Part shown: positions 1-11,824 of the stretch, one piece after another
Layout: each line of letters begins with the position of its first letter
Position numbering within the stretch: the first letter of the stretch is position 1
Origin: Symbiodinium natans
Lineage: Eukaryota > Sar > Dinophyceae > Suessiales > Symbiodiniaceae
NCBI GenBank assembly: GCA_905221605.1
Contig: CAJNDS010000001.1
Coordinates: 1,102,525-1,166,524, forward strand
Length of the DNA stretch: 64,000 nucleotides
Direction of reading: 5' to 3'
Notes under the pieces: generated by a model
Database searches by the model: none
Told to the model about the DNA's origin: nothing
The model's input: the letters and a program-made list of their open reading frames with translations, nothing else
Program-made: the position numbers and the translations under genes

Positions 1-1610
1 CACACAAAAAATTAGGGCTACATCTTCGAGGGTTTTGGGGTTTCAGATCCCGCGGCCTCATCTTGCTCGTCCATGGAAACTGTGTCCTCGAGGCAGGTGG
101 GGAAAAAGGGGTCGGCTATGCAGACCAAAGAGGGGTTTAGGGTTTTAGCGTTTTAGGGCTTAGGCCCTAGGGTTTAGGGCTTGGGGACATGCATCACAAG
201 GGTTCCAGTACAGGGTTCGCTAGACAACTAGGGCTTTCTAGTGTCTTCAGGGTAGTACCATACAACCGTTTAACAGCCGTAAACGCTAAGCCCTATAGCC
301 CCCCGTATGGGGCTTCAGAGTTTGGGCTATTCAAGCTTTGGGGCTGGGCTTTCGGGTTGAGGGTTTAGGGTTAAACCCTAAACCCCAAACCCTAAACCCT
401 AAACCCCCGAGGGTTGAGGGCCCAGGAAAAGAAAAGTTGAGGCGTCGAGGCTTTGGGCTAAAGCAGGGCTCCAAAATTGATGTGGGTCTTTGTAGGCTGT
501 ATTCAACGATCCCTGAGCCCGAAGCCCCCAAACCCTAAACCCTAAACCTCCTAAACCCTAAACCTCCGAAACGCTGAACCCGAAGCCCTGAACCCTGAAT
601 CAAAACATCGTCCCCTCCCCCTAAACCCTGAACCCTAAACCCCAAACCCTAAACCCTAAACCCCAAACCCAAACCCTAACCCTAAACCCTAAACCCCAAA
701 CCCTAAACCCTAACCCCCCCCCCCCCCTGTGCGTGCGCCTTGGAGAACATCTCCGCGTCTTTGGCGGAGCTCTCGCTCGCAACTCGGGAGTTCCTACAAA
801 GCCTAGTGCCTGAACCCAGGCAGGGTGTCTTTTTAGTGCAGGGTTCAGGGTTCAGGGTTCAGGGTTTAGGGTTTAGGGTTTAGGGTTTAGGGTTTAGGGT
901 TTAGGGTTTAGGGTTTAGGGTTTAGGGCTAGGGTTTAGGGTCCCTCAAACGGGGTTTAGGGCTCAGTGCATATCTGGCTCCTGGTTCAGATGGGCTCTGA
1001 GGTAGGGAGGCTTTCGGTGCTTTACTTTGTTGGGCTCTTGAGCTGAAGGTCTGTAGGTTATGGTTTAGGGTTAGGGGTTAGGGGGTTTAGGGTTGAGGGT
1101 TTAGGGTTTAGGGTTCAGGGTTTATAGGGCTTAGGGCCTATAGGGCTTGGGCTTATGGGGGTTGGGGTGCTTGTCTTCCCTTGCACATCATGTCGGGAGC
1201 CACTCAGCGACGAGGGCTGGGGCAGTGACACGGCGTGGAAGATCAGGCACATCATAGGTTTAGGGTTGTAGGGCCCCTAAACCCTCAACCCTCAACCCTA
1301 AACCCTAAACCCTGAACCCTAAACCCTAAACCCTAAACCCTAAACCCTAAACCCTAAACCCTAAACCCTAAACCCTAAACCTGCATTGCCTGAAGCTTCT
1401 TACTCTAAAGCCCCTCTCGTGCTCAGTAACCTGCAGAGCCTGAAGCCCCGCTTGGCCTAAAGGGTTTGGAGCTCCTATGCCCGGGACATTGGGGCGTTGG
1501 GGTTTAGGGTTTAGGGTTTAGGGTTTAGGGTTTAGGGTTTAGGGCTTAGGGGCGTTGAGTACCACGTCCTTGAAGGAGGGCGTCCACGAGGGGTTCAGGG
1601 TTCAGCCCGA

Positions 1611-1711
1611 AGGGTCTATGTACCGAAATAGGGACTACTTGGGCCTTAAAGTGCCTCCTATTTAAGGACTTTGAGGGCCCAAGTACATAACAATGAGGTA
1701 CATGGACCCTT
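1611..1711. mobile_element. Inverted-repeat element, family B copy 1 (uninterrupted)
   Basis: Ends AGGGTCTATGTACC and GGTACATGGACCCT; inner ACTTGGGCCTTAAAG mirrored by GGGCCCAAGTACAT. Serves as the uninterrupted reference for the copy at 58839. Confidence 0.8.
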
Positions 1712-2268
1712 GGGGTTTAGGGTTTAGGGTTTAGGGTTTGGGGCTTAGGATTTCGGGTTTCAAGCCAAACATGTGTGGGCTTTTGCTAAACCCTAAACCC
1801 TAAACCCTAAAACCCTAAACCCTAAACCCTAAACCCTAAACCCTAAACCCTAAACCCTAAACCTCCAAGCCAGCCTAGGGCACGAGAGCCGCCCATGACC
1901 CAGACCCCAAGGTGTCAACTCCAGGCCACCCACGCCAAAAACCCCCAAACCCTAAACACTAAACCCCCCCCCCCCCCCCAAAAGCCCCAGAATGAAGGCC
2001 CGAAACAACCCTGAACCCCGAACCCCTAACCCTAAACCCTAAACCCTAAACCCCTAACACTCCTCTGCCCACCCCCCATAAACCCCGACCTGATCTCCCA
2101 CAACCTTCATCCTAAAGCTTTCGACCCTTCAACCTTGAGCCTTACTACTTTAGAGTTTAGGGTTTAGGGTTTAGGGTTTAGGGTTTAGGGTTTAGGGTTT
2201 AGGGTTTAGGGTTTAGGGTCGGGTTTGAAAAGTGGGCCCCTCAAGATGGCCCCTTACCCTTGTTTATA

Positions 2269-2358
2269 GGGATCCGAAGTATGGGCCCTTGATATAGCAA
2301 GTGTATATCAGGGCTTAAATAGTAGGGCCCCCCGCATTACGGGCCCATACTTCCGACC
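2269..2358. mobile_element. Inverted-repeat element (family N)
   Basis: GGATCCGAAGTATGGGCCC is mirrored by GGGCCCATACTTCCGACC. A half copy (AGGGCCCATACTTCGGATCT) is at 33049-33070. Confidence 0.7.
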
Positions 2359-2714
2359 TTAGACTTTTGCAGGTTTAGGGTTAGGGCTGCTTCCCTACTC
2401 CTTGTATGCAGGGGCTTAGGGAGTTTAGGGTCTAGAGTCTAGCGTTCCCGTATAATTAAATCTTTTAGGGTTCTTAAGCGGGGTGGGGAGTTTGGGTTGC
2501 CTAAACCCTAAACCCTAAACCCTAAACCTTAAACCCTAAACCCTAAACCCCCATTGATCCCCCCCCTCCCTTACGAACCCTGTAAAAATCCTACCAAGGC
2601 AAGGATGGCCAGGTTGGGTGTTCCCAGGCTGCCACGCAATCTTAGGGTTTAAGGTTGAGGGTTTAGGGTTGAGGGCTTAGGGCTTAGGGTTTAGGGTTTA
2701 GGGTTTAGGGCTGA

Positions 2715-2845
2715 CTCCATCCCATTCCTCTTGTAGCCCCCAGCTGCCTCCGCTACGGATGCTTCCAGGAGCTCGACCTTCGTGGGGTTTGGGGTGTGTG
2801 GGGATGTCTCGGCCACACGTGGAAGTGCTTTGACTGAGGCTTCGG
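2715..2845 (-). CDS. Putative coding exon (hypothetical protein)
   Basis: The minus strand is open for about 43 codons (EASVKALPRVAETSPHTP, then KVELLEASVAEAAGGYKR) in an island between two telomeric arrays. Splice sites and family are unresolved. Confidence 0.35.
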
Positions 2846-3462
2846 GTTTAGGGTTTAGGGTTTGGGGTTTAGGGTTTAGGGTTGGATGCAGCGGTCTGAC
2901 TTGGGGTTTAGGGTTTTGGGTTTAGGGTTAATATTCTGCGGACGCTGCGAAACAACGCCGCAGATTTTTTAATGCGCCTCTCCTTCTGAGGAGCATCTTA
3001 GCTCAGGCTCATTCCCAACTAAATTCTGTGAACCTGAAGCAGTTTTGCATTCATATTTAGCCATCACCGTGCACGATGTATTTCATTCACAATAAGTTTA
3101 ATCTTCGTAGGAATTACATGATTGAAATAGCTCTTCATCGTTGATGAAAGCGAAAAAAGTCAGTAATTGAAGCAGTGCATAGGGAGGCACCGACCCTCTA
3201 ATCATGAACCGCAAACCAATTCAACACCTCCGTAAAGTAAGTCTATGTACGTATATAGGTGTGTAGATATGTATGCAGACTTACTGAAGTGGATGTGGGG
3301 CGTGGTCCTCCCCATGAGTCAAGGTAGACTTCATGACTTGGGGGGGGGGGGGAACCCTAAACCCTAAACCCTGAACCCTGAACCCTAAACCCTAAACCCT
3401 AAACCCTAAACCCTAAACCCTAAACCCTAAACCCTAAACCCTCAGCCTGGCCGCGGTAGAGC

Positions 3463-3522
3463 ACTAGGCCACCGCGCATCTCTCAGCATCGCCGAGATCT
3501 CCTCCATGATGCGCCTGGCTTA
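3463..3522 (-). CDS. Putative short coding exon
   Basis: Minus strand reads ARRIMEEISAMLRDARWP, helical and protein-like, between arrays at 3352-3442 and 3537-3625. No function can be assigned. Confidence 0.25.
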
Positions 3523-4108
3523 GAAGGGTTTGTAGGGCTTAGAGTTTGTAGGGTTTAGGGTTTAGGGTTTGTAGCGTTTAGGGTTTGTAGTGTTTAGGGT
3601 TTCGGGTTTAGGGTTTGGGGTCTGAAGAAGCAGTCCAAACAGCGCTCGCAGGACTTTCTTGCGAAAGCTGCGTGCCCCTAAACCCCAGGACCATATGGTC
3701 AGTTCTCTCAGTTGTGGTCTCCTTTTGGGCGGAGGGTTTAGGGTTTAGGGTTTAGGGTTTAGGGTTTAGGGTTTAGGGTTTAGGGTTTAGGGTTTAGGGT
3801 GAAACTGGAGGGGCCCGCCTTCTGATAGCACCCCCAAGTGAGAAGGGAGCTGTAATGTAGAGAAGCGATCATGTAAACGTCCCAGGAAAAGCTCTGACCA
3901 AGTGCGGTTCAGGACTTAGGGTGATTTGGGGTTTGGGGTTTAAGGTTTAGGTTTTAAGGTTTAAGGTTTAGGGTTTGAAGTTAGGGTTTCAGGTTTAGGG
4001 TTTGAGGTTTAAGGTGTAAGGTTCAAGGTGAGGTTTAGGGCTTCGGGTTTAAGTTCGGGGTTTAGGCCCCTAGACCCTGAAGCTCCCGAATCCTGGAAGC
4101 ATACTAAA

Positions 4109-4328
4109 GACCCAAGAGTAACAACCTGGGAAGAACAAGAATTTAGGGAGGGGGTTTAGGGTTTAGGGTTCAGGGTTTGGGGTTTAGGGTTTAGGGTTTC
4201 GGGTGTAGGGCTTAGGGCTAGACCAAGAGTAACCCCTAGGCAAGAAACAGGGTGCCCTTTTGGTTTAGAGGCTGATAAAGGGAGCCTGAACCTCTCAAAA
4301 AGAAGGGAATAAGGGCCTACTCTGGGGG
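4109..4328. mobile_element. Element family E copy 1, with its start duplicated around an array
   Basis: GACCCAAGAGTAACAACCTG (4109 on) and GACCAAGAGTAACCCCTAGG (4221 on) are the same element start; a telomeric array (4142-4220) lies between. The rest has GGGTGCCCTTTTGG and an AAGGGAATAAGGGCCTACTC end. Confidence 0.75.
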
Positions 4329-4975
4329 CTAAGGGTATTTAGGGTAGATGGGGTCAGGGCTTAGCATGTGGAGGCAGCCCCGCGCTCCCCGGCTTAGGGT
4401 TTAGGGGAGAGCTGCCGCAGGGGTTTGGGGTGCAAGGTGTCGCTGTTTTTGCCGTAAAGGCTTTAGGGTATAGTAGGGTTCCTCTTAAAGCCAAAACCCT
4501 AAACCCTAAACCCGAAACCCTAAACCCCGAACCCTGAAACCCGCGGTCGCTGGCCTGTAGTCCGCCCTGCACTGGTAGCCAGCGAGTAGCCATACACATC
4601 AGGCACGTGGAGGGAACGGCGGCTAATACAGGGGCTGAACTTCTTGGGTTTTTAAGGGAGGGGTTCGGGGTTTAGGCTTTACAGGAGGGCTCGGGGGCTT
4701 GAATATTTAGACTTTTTTTTTTTTTTTTTTTGGGGGGGGGGGGGGGGAGGGGGGTTCTTATAGTATACTCATGAAGTGGCCAGACGCGAATACGATTGGT
4801 AATTAATCCGACCCCTAGGTTATAGGTTTAGGGGTCTCTGGCTGAGCTGCGGGGTTCTAGAATTCGATGGGTTTAGGGTGTTAGGGTTTTAGGGTGTAGG
4901 GCTCAAGGGTTCTACAGTGCACTAAGGAGTTTCGTAAAAGCATGGTCGCCCAGGTAGGATGGGGAGAGAAGCCAT

Positions 4976-5056
4976 GCGTACCCTTTTTTTGGTGCTGATT
5001 ACTTGATAAGGGAACCTTGAACCAAAGGAAGGGCAAAAGGGTACTACTGGGCTACC
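4976..5056 (-). mobile_element. Extragenic copy of the introner-like element (family F)
   Basis: On the minus strand it reads TAGCCCAGTAGTACCCTTTT then GCCCTTCC, close to the start of sulfotransferase intron 5. The far end carries AAAAAAAGGGTAC, an inverted copy of GTACCCTTTT. No gene is recognised around it. Confidence 0.65.
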
Positions 5057-5814
5057 ACGTCCATGGTGACGTTGCATGGGAAGACCTGGGTTCGGGTCTA
5101 CCGTTTGACTGCTGCCTGCGAGGACATGAGAGACAACACCCCTTTCAGCGCCCCTAACCCTTGACCTGGCCAAAGCCCGATCGGTTACTTTGTCCCTACT
5201 CGAGAGGGATGCAGCGAAGGGCAGGCAGGCCTCAAACCCTTGCGGCTTTGACCCTACAGACCCCCTAAGCCCTAAACCGTAAACCCTAAACCCTAAACCC
5301 TAAACCCTAAACCCTAAACCCTAAACCGTAACCGTAAGTCAAGCCCTAAGCCCTTGCGAGGACCATGTTTCGGTGTCGAGGGATGACGGAATGCGTACGA
5401 GGTCGGCCCTCGGAACTCTCTGATCAAATATTCCTCAAGAGGAGGGTTTAGGGTTTAGGGTTTAGGGTTTAGGGTTTAGGGTTTAGGGTTTAGGGTTTAG
5501 GGTTTCGGGTTTAGGGTCTAGAAAGTTCCAAGGGGCGTACGAGTACCAAAAGTGTCTCTCGCGGGCGTTGTTCGTGGCAAGGGCCCTGATGGGTGCGCGA
5601 TGTCGGTGTTGCTGTGTCCACGGAAGCTACGCCAAGGCTTCATATAGCCCAAGGTGGGCTAGCTGATCATATAGTAGGGAGCTAGGAAATTTGGCGCCCT
5701 ATATTAATCTCTTGAAGGGGTCTAGTAGGGATGTCAGACGCCAAATGCAAGAACCAGTGTTTGTTGACTTAGAACCCCCGAAAGTAGGCACTATCTAGTA
5801 TACTAAAGGCGCCC

Positions 5815-5994
5815 CCTAAACCCTAAACCCTAAACCCTGAACCCTAAACCCTAAACCCTAAACCCTAAACCCCAAACCCCAAACCCCAAACCCCAAACCC
5901 CAAACCCTAAACCCTACCCTGAACCCTTGGTTTAGGGTTTAGGGTGTAGGGTTTAGGTTTTAGGGTTTGGGGTTTAGGGTTTAGGGTTTAGAAA
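5815..5994 (+). repeat. Tail-to-tail telomeric junction
   Basis: A CCCTAAA/CCCCAAA array runs to about 5928 and is followed at once by TTTAGGG units, the opposite order to the junction at 9352. Confidence 0.9.
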
Positions 5995-6365
5995 ATGTGT
6001 ACTTGCCTAGGCCTCGAACAACGCCCGGATGCACGCTGCTTTGTACAAGCCCCGCCGGAACCCCCTTCACGCCGTCGGCTAATCAATTTTGAGGGTGGCA
6101 CCTTGAAAGCATGAAGCCCCAGACCTCATAGAGCCCCTTCAGCCCTACCTGAAGGCTCCAATGTAGTTCCTTTTTGGTTTAGCTATAGGGGATTCTAGTG
6201 AAAAACCTTTAGGTAAACCCTGAAACCCTAAACCCTAAAGCCCTGTAACCCTGAAACCTTAAAGCCCTAAACCCTAAACCCTGCACCCGGAACCCCCTTC
6301 AGCCCTAAACCCTAAAAATCGGGGACACCGCAAACCCTAACAGCCCTGACGCCCTGAAACCCTGC

Positions 6366-6536
6366 AGGTTCAGGGTACTTAGTAGCCCATTATAAGAGTA
6401 GGTATAACGAACATATAAGCCCCTGAAGTACCCTGATAGGGTTACAATTGGGTTCTAAGTACCGTTATAAATGGGCTCCTAAACCCTAAACCCTACACCC
6501 TAAACCCTAAATGGGTTACTACGTACCGTGAACCTT
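6366..6536. mobile_element. Inverted-repeat element, family C copy 1, interrupted in the right arm
   Basis: Ends AGGTTCAGGGTACTTAGTAG and CTACGTACCGTGAACCTT. A CCCTAAA array (6478-6508) sits in the right arm between AAATGGGCT (6469-6477) and AAATGGGTT (6509-6517), a 9-bp duplication. Confidence 0.85.
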
Positions 6537-7200
6537 CAAGTACGACCCTGAACCCTGAACACCAAAGAAGCTGGGATGAAGCGAGCACAGCCCTAAACCC
6601 CTCGAGCCTGTGCCCGCGCATCCAGAACCCTAAGATCAAAGCCCTAAACACTAAACCTAAGCCCTAATGCCCTAGACCCTAAAACCTAAACCCTAAACCC
6701 GAAACCCTAAACCCTAGCCCTAAACCCTGAACCCTAAGCCCGCAAAAGTACCAAAACCTAGACCCGAAACCTAATTTGTGGACCCTAAACCACTGCCCTT
6801 GAGGGGCCCCACAGTCGGGGGGATTGTCAAAGCCCACAACCCAGAATCAACAGAACTGAGTCAATGTACGTGCTGGAACCCTAAACCCTAAACCCTAAAC
6901 CCTAAACCCTAAACCCTAAACCCTAAACCCTAGACCCCACACTCCAATCCCAAAACCCGAAACCCCAAACCGGTTTCTAGGTGCGTTGGAAGCGTGGGAG
7001 GCGAGATCCGGCCGAGGGTGAAACTTGGCGGGGCACGTCTCGAAGCTCCGAAGCCCAAGTGGGGAGGCTACCTGCCGACATGAAGGGTTTCGGGTTTAGG
7101 GTTAGGGTTTAGGGTTTAGGGTTTAGGGTTTAGGGTTCAGGGTTCAGGGTTTAGGTTTTACGGTGTAGAGTTTAGGGTTCAGGGTTCAGGGTTTAGGGTT

Positions 7201-7294
7201 GGGATGTTCCCTCTTATACTAGCAGTCCTTAATAGGGACTATCGTACCCCCAATTATAATCTCTTAAGGACTGTAAGTATCAGGGGGAACATCC
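7201..7294. mobile_element. Inverted-repeat element, family A copy 1 (uninterrupted)
   Basis: Ends GGGATGTTCC and GGAACATCC; inside CAGTCCTTAATAGGGACT and its partial mirror. No array inside. It directly abuts the telomeric array ending at 7200. Confidence 0.8.
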
Positions 7295-7510
7295 TAGCGA
7301 GAAACCTTAATCCGTTCCCCCTCATATAACCCTCCCCCCTCGCCCTCCCCCCTAAACAAAGGCCCGAAAGGTTTTTTTGCATTAAGAGGCGGGGTGGGGG
7401 TGGGGGGGGGGGAGGGGTTCTTATCGTTTGTCGAAACCCTAAACCCTAAACCCTAAACCCTATACCCTAAACCTTACGGCCAAGTTTAAGGTTTAGGGCT
7501 TCATGGGGGC

Positions 7511-7612
7511 AGACCCAACAGCAAACTGGGAACAAAAAGGGCGCCCTTTTTAGCTTCAAGTGGCTTATAAGGGAACCTAAAACTAAAAATAGGGAGCAAG
7601 GCCCTACTCTAG
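7511..7612. mobile_element. Element family E copy 2
   Basis: Shares CTGGGAACAAAAAGGGCGCC, the AAGGGAACCTAA block and the GGCCCTACTC end with the copies at 4221 and 30437. Confidence 0.65.
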
Positions 7613-8114
7613 GACCTAGTAGGGAGGTTAAGGTTGAGAGTTGAGAGTGAGGGTTCAGCGGAACTTGAGTCTTGAGTTTAGGGCTGAGGTTTAAGATCTA
7701 CCCTTAGAGCTACCAGTGTTTAGGGTAATTAGGGTGTGCGGTACACGGTGAGCCGTAAACCCTGAACCCTAAACACAAGTGACCCCCATACCCCACAAAC
7801 CGAAAACCCTAAACCCTAAGCCCTAAACCCTAAACACTAAACCCTAAGCCCTAGACCCTAAGCCCTAGACCCTAAACCCTAAACTTCAACGTCAGGCCTG
7901 CCGCTGCTCGCGTCCAGGAGGGTCCACTCGCTCTCCTGGCACTGCGGAAGCCGCGTGTACGGCTTCGGACGTGGGGCTTTGTACGGATGTAGGTCTTCTA
8001 AACCCTATAGACCCTAAACCCTAAACCCTGAACCCTGAACCCCATTTCGGGGTCTACGGGTTTAGGGGTTGGGGGTCCTAAGGGTGGTCGGATTTAGGGG
8101 TTGTACAACCCCTG

Positions 8115-8372
8115 CGTTTTCATATACATAGATGTACATATACATATAATTATACACATACACATACATATCCATATACATATGCATACGCATATGCATA
8201 TACATACACATATGCATATACATATACGTATACATATACATATACATATTAATATTCACATTCATATTCATATTCATATTCATATTCATATTCATATTCA
8301 TATTCATATTCATATTCATATTCATATTTCATATTCATATATATATATATATACACATGCAATATGTATTGT
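8115..8372 (+). repeat. Hexamer microsatellite CATATA / TTCATA
   Basis: A CATATA-rich part is followed by about 14 TTCATA units and a short TA run. Frames read as histidine/isoleucine or methionine/asparagine repeats and are not genes. Confidence 0.95.
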
Positions 8373-9269
8373 AGAGTAGCTAGTGATGACGCAACAGAAG
8401 AATTGCGCTTAGAAAACACTCTCAGCCGTAAAGTCTAAACTCGCACCACCCTGCGCGACGGTATAAGTGGAATCATGCCTTACCCTGAACCCTAAGTGGC
8501 CAGGATGCAACCGGGAGCTCCCAACCCTCTCATCAACTGCGAGGCAAGTGGCGCCGTTCTACATCACGAAAGCCCGCCTTGCTACACTAAACCCTAAACC
8601 CGAAACCCTAACCCCTAACCCCTAACCCCTAAACCCTAAAGGCCCTAAACCCTAAACCCTGGACGCCTAGAACCCTAAACCCCAGACCCTACGACCCAAA
8701 CCCTACACCCTAAACTCTAGACTTGTTGTTGGGGGGGGGGGGGCGATGAGCTCCTCGTCTCCATCGTGCGCCATGCCGGCTCTTTGTCTCGGCCTGAGTC
8801 TGGAATTTAGGGTTCGGGGCTTTTAGGGATTTAAGGTTTAGGGTTGAGGGTTTAGGGTTGGATTTTCTTTTTTACGGACTAGCAGGGGCCCTCTCGAACA
8901 CAGATGCTTCTTGCAGTGGACAGGAGGCAGCCCGATAGTGAACATGGGACTCTTGGCCCCCCCAGGTATACTGTTTGATGATGCCCTAAACCACCCCCCC
9001 CCCCCCAATTATGAAGGTACACGCAGGGCCCTAAACCCTAAACCCTAAACCCTAAACCCTAAACCCTAAACCCTAAACCCTAAACCCCTAACCCTATAAG
9101 CCCTAAACCCTAGACCCTCAAATTTAAAACCTAACCCTACGAAGGGGTATCTAGAGGGGGTTCCTGGTGCTTTTTCGCCTTTTCAGGGAGGGGGGGGGAA
9201 CGTTCGTCCCGTGATCCCAAAGCTTCGACAGCCAAGATGCGATAGCGGAAGCCGGGCGCCTTCCTGCCA

Positions 9270-9384
9270 GGGTTTAGGGTTTAGGGTTTAGGGTTTAGGG
9301 TTTAGGGTTTAGGGTTTAGGGTTTAGGGTTTAGGGTTTAGGGTTTAGGGTTCCTAAACCCTAAACCCTAAACCCTAAACCCTCT
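9270..9384 (+). repeat. Head-to-head telomeric junction
   Basis: A pure TTTAGGG array (9270-9351) meets a CCCTAAA array (9353-9384) with only TTC between them. This is the order expected of two chromosome ends joined. Confidence 0.95.
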
Positions 9385-10377
9385 CCCTTAGAGGTTCGGT
9401 TGGGGGCCGGGAAGGGCGGGCCGCAAAGAAGAACTTCTAGCTTCCCTAAACCCTAAACCCTAAACCCTAAACCCTAAACCCTAAACCCTAAACCCTAAAC
9501 CTTAAGGGTGGAAGCTCTAGGGCTTGGGGGCGAAACTGCCGTGCCCTGAGGCCCGACATCCCCAAACCCCAAACCCTAAACCCTAAACCCTAAACCCTAA
9601 ACCCTAAACCCTAAACCCCAAACCCTAAACCCTAAACCCTAAACCCTAAACCCTAAACCTTGAACCCTAAACCCTAAACCCCTAACCCTAAACCCTAAAC
9701 CCCAAACTCCCCTTGAAGCCCTGACACTTCCATTCTGCACTCGAAGCCCCCAAACCCAAGCCTCTAACGGAGGCCATATACGCTTGCGTTAGGGGTGTAG
9801 GGTTTAGGGTTTAGGGTTTATGGGGTCAGATAAAGAAACGCTCTTGAGGCGTTGGCGAGTTAAGCCCGACAGCCCAAACCCTGCACCCCTATACTAAACT
9901 CCTACATCATCCCTTAAATCCCTAAACTCTAAACTCTAAACCCTAAGCCCTAAACCCTGACCCTGACCCTTAGATCCCTAAACCAAATCCCTAAAGCCCT
10001 AATTGCCTCCTACGAACCTCCCCCTTAAAAACCCACCCCAATCAAGATCTCACTACAGAAGCCTGGAAACCCTAAACCCTAAACCCAAACCCAAAGCCGC
10101 TTAGAATGAATCCGTGGAACCCCCCAAAAGGAAACGTCGGCCTTTTGATTTGCCGCTCCTGAAGCTCAGACAGTCAAGAAAGTGGTGGTCAAGCAAGAAG
10201 GGCTGACGGCTTCGGGTTTAGGGTTTCGGGTTTCAGGTTTAACCTAAACCCTAAACCCTAAACCCTAACTAAACCCTGAACCCTAAGCCCTAAAGCCCTA
10301 AAGCCTAAAGCCCTAAAGCCCTAAAGCCCTAAAGCCCTAAACCCCTACAGCCCTAAGGCCCTAAAGATCTTTGTATG

Positions 10378-10620
10378 TGTGCATTTACACACACACATAT
10401 ATATATATATATGTATGTATGTTTAGTGAATCTATGAATAAATACATATAGTGAATCTATGTATCAATATATATATATATATGATGTATATGTAGATGTG
10501 TATGTAAGTGTGTAATCTTATTTAGTATTATCATTATTTTCTGATTATTATGATTATGATTATTATTCATATATATATATATACATATATTATTTATTTA
10601 AGTATGCGTATGAGCTTGTT
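10378..10620 (+). repeat. AT-rich microsatellite cluster
   Basis: Several TA runs, GTAT repeats and a duplicated GTGAATCTATG unit. Confidence 0.9.
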
Positions 10621-10700
10621 TAGGTGTTGCTTGGTTTAGGGCAAAAGAATACGTTCCCTAGGCTTGGAACCTGGAACATGGCCAAAAAACCCCAAGCTAC

Positions 10701-10790
10701 TCTTTGCTTAAGAGAACCCCAAAAAATATGAAAATCTCCATATTGCCCTTACAAGGAGGACTGTTTTATTCTTGTAGTTTTTTGGGGCCC
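10701..10790 (+). mobile_element. Dispersed element, family P copy 1
   Basis: Reads TTTGCTTAAGAGAACCCC, ATTGCCCTTACAAGGAGGAC and a TTTTTTGGGG end that mirrors CCCCAAAAAA. A CCCTAAA array follows at once. Confidence 0.55.
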
Positions 10791-11176
10791 TAAACCCTAA
10801 ACCTTAAACCCTAAACCCTAAACCCTAATATTAAGCAATTCGTAGTCAGTGTCACCCCATGCAGCTCCTTGCGCGGTCGCTGGCGGGGACACGCAGCCCA
10901 AGTGCTCCTCTGAAGCAGCGGCTTAGGGTTTAGGGTTTAGGGTTTAGGGTTTAGGGTTCAGGGTTTAGGGTTTCGGGTTCTTGCCCTTCTAAACCCTAAG
11001 CCCATCCTAAAGACCCCAAAGCCCGAAAACCCTAGATCCCAAACTAAGGTGCAAGGATAAGCCACGAGAGAGGGAAATGACGCAAGACCTGCAGGATATT
11101 TAGGGTTTAGGGTTTAGGGTTTAGGGTTTAGGGTTTAGGGTTTGGGGTTTGGGGCTAAGGCTTAGGGTTTAGGGTT

Positions 11177-11303
11177 TAGTAGGGACTGAGGGAAGTAGGT
11201 ACCTATATCCCCCGCACGTGTATGCCCGTAAGGGTTTAGGGTTTTGGAGCTTAGGGTTTCTATGCATGCCCTTTAGGGGCTCTAGGTCCTCATTCCCTAC
11301 TAA
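11177..11303. mobile_element. Inverted-repeat element, family L copy 1
   Basis: Ends TAGTAGGGACTGAGG and CCTCATTCCCTACTA. A short degenerate TTTAGGG stretch (11230-11259) lies in the middle. Confidence 0.6.
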
Positions 11304-11577
11304 TAGCTAATAGGAAGGAGAAGTGCGACGTCTTGGCTTGTTTTTTTTTTTTAAGGGGTGAAAGGCTTTGGCTTTAGGGGCTTAGGGCTCAGGGGTTTTG
11401 TGCGGTTTGCCACGCAGATGGTGTATGCTGGGGCTTAAAACAATCTCATTATACAATGACTTTGGGGCAAAAAGTATAACATATTTGGGTACATGAACCG
11501 AAAGCCTACATCCAAAAGCCCTTTAAAGCCCCTAAAGCCCCCCTGAAGCGCTCTAAGCCCCATCAGCCCACAGCCCG

Positions 11578-11735
11578 AAAAACTAAAGCCCTAAAGCCCT
11601 AAAGCCCTAAAGCCCTAAAGCCCTAACGCCCTAAAGCCCGAAAGCCCTAAAGCCCTAAAGCCCTAACGCCCTAAAGCCCTAAAGCCCCAAAGCCCTCAAC
11701 CCTAAACCCTCTCAACCCTAAACCCTAAGGCCCCT
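11578..11735 (+). repeat. 8-bp variant array CCCTAAAG
   Basis: Mostly CCCTAAAG octamers, turning to CCCTAAA at the right. A related stretch is at 10284-10372. Confidence 0.95.
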
Positions 11736-11824
11736 GAACCCGAATACCCTGAAGCCCCCTTTGCCCGCGCTCCGAGGTGAGAAGCATGGCCAGCAGCTGG
11801 AGGGTCGGGGTTGATTCCTGGCAA

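Larger units (their letters stand above)
1..2714. repeat. Telomeric-repeat-studded intergenic region
   Basis: Arrays at 362-409 (with a TTTAGGGTTAAACCC inversion), 620-715, 839-942, 1276-1381, 1500-1550, 1712-1745, 1789-1862, 2024-2055, 2153-2219, 2503-2550 and 2644-2710, in both orientations. Elements at 1611 and 2269 are listed separately. Islands at 725-835 and 1160-1255 are open on both strands and could be exons. Confidence 0.85.
2846..8114. repeat. Telomeric-repeat-studded region
   Basis: Arrays at 2846-2885, 3352-3442, 3537-3625, 3733-3800, 3925-4065 (degenerate), 4496-4535, 5267-5334, 5444-5518, 6208-6300, 6580-6740, 6876-6936, 7084-7200, 7434-7475 and 7758-7890. Position 2930-3350 is a 400-bp AT-richer stretch without arrays in which I see no gene. 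T and G homopolymers at 4713-4755 and 7371-7420 are followed by the same GGGGTTCTTAT. Confidence 0.85.

Noticed and set aside
1-720. A true chromosome end at the left edge
   Set aside because: Arrays are short, mixed in orientation and continue across the whole window, so the edge is not special.
8062-8379. Methionine/asparagine and histidine/isoleucine open frames
   Set aside because: Pure microsatellite translations.
11578-11735. CRISPR-like regular repeats
   Set aside because: Tandem octamers without spacers; the same holds for every other array.
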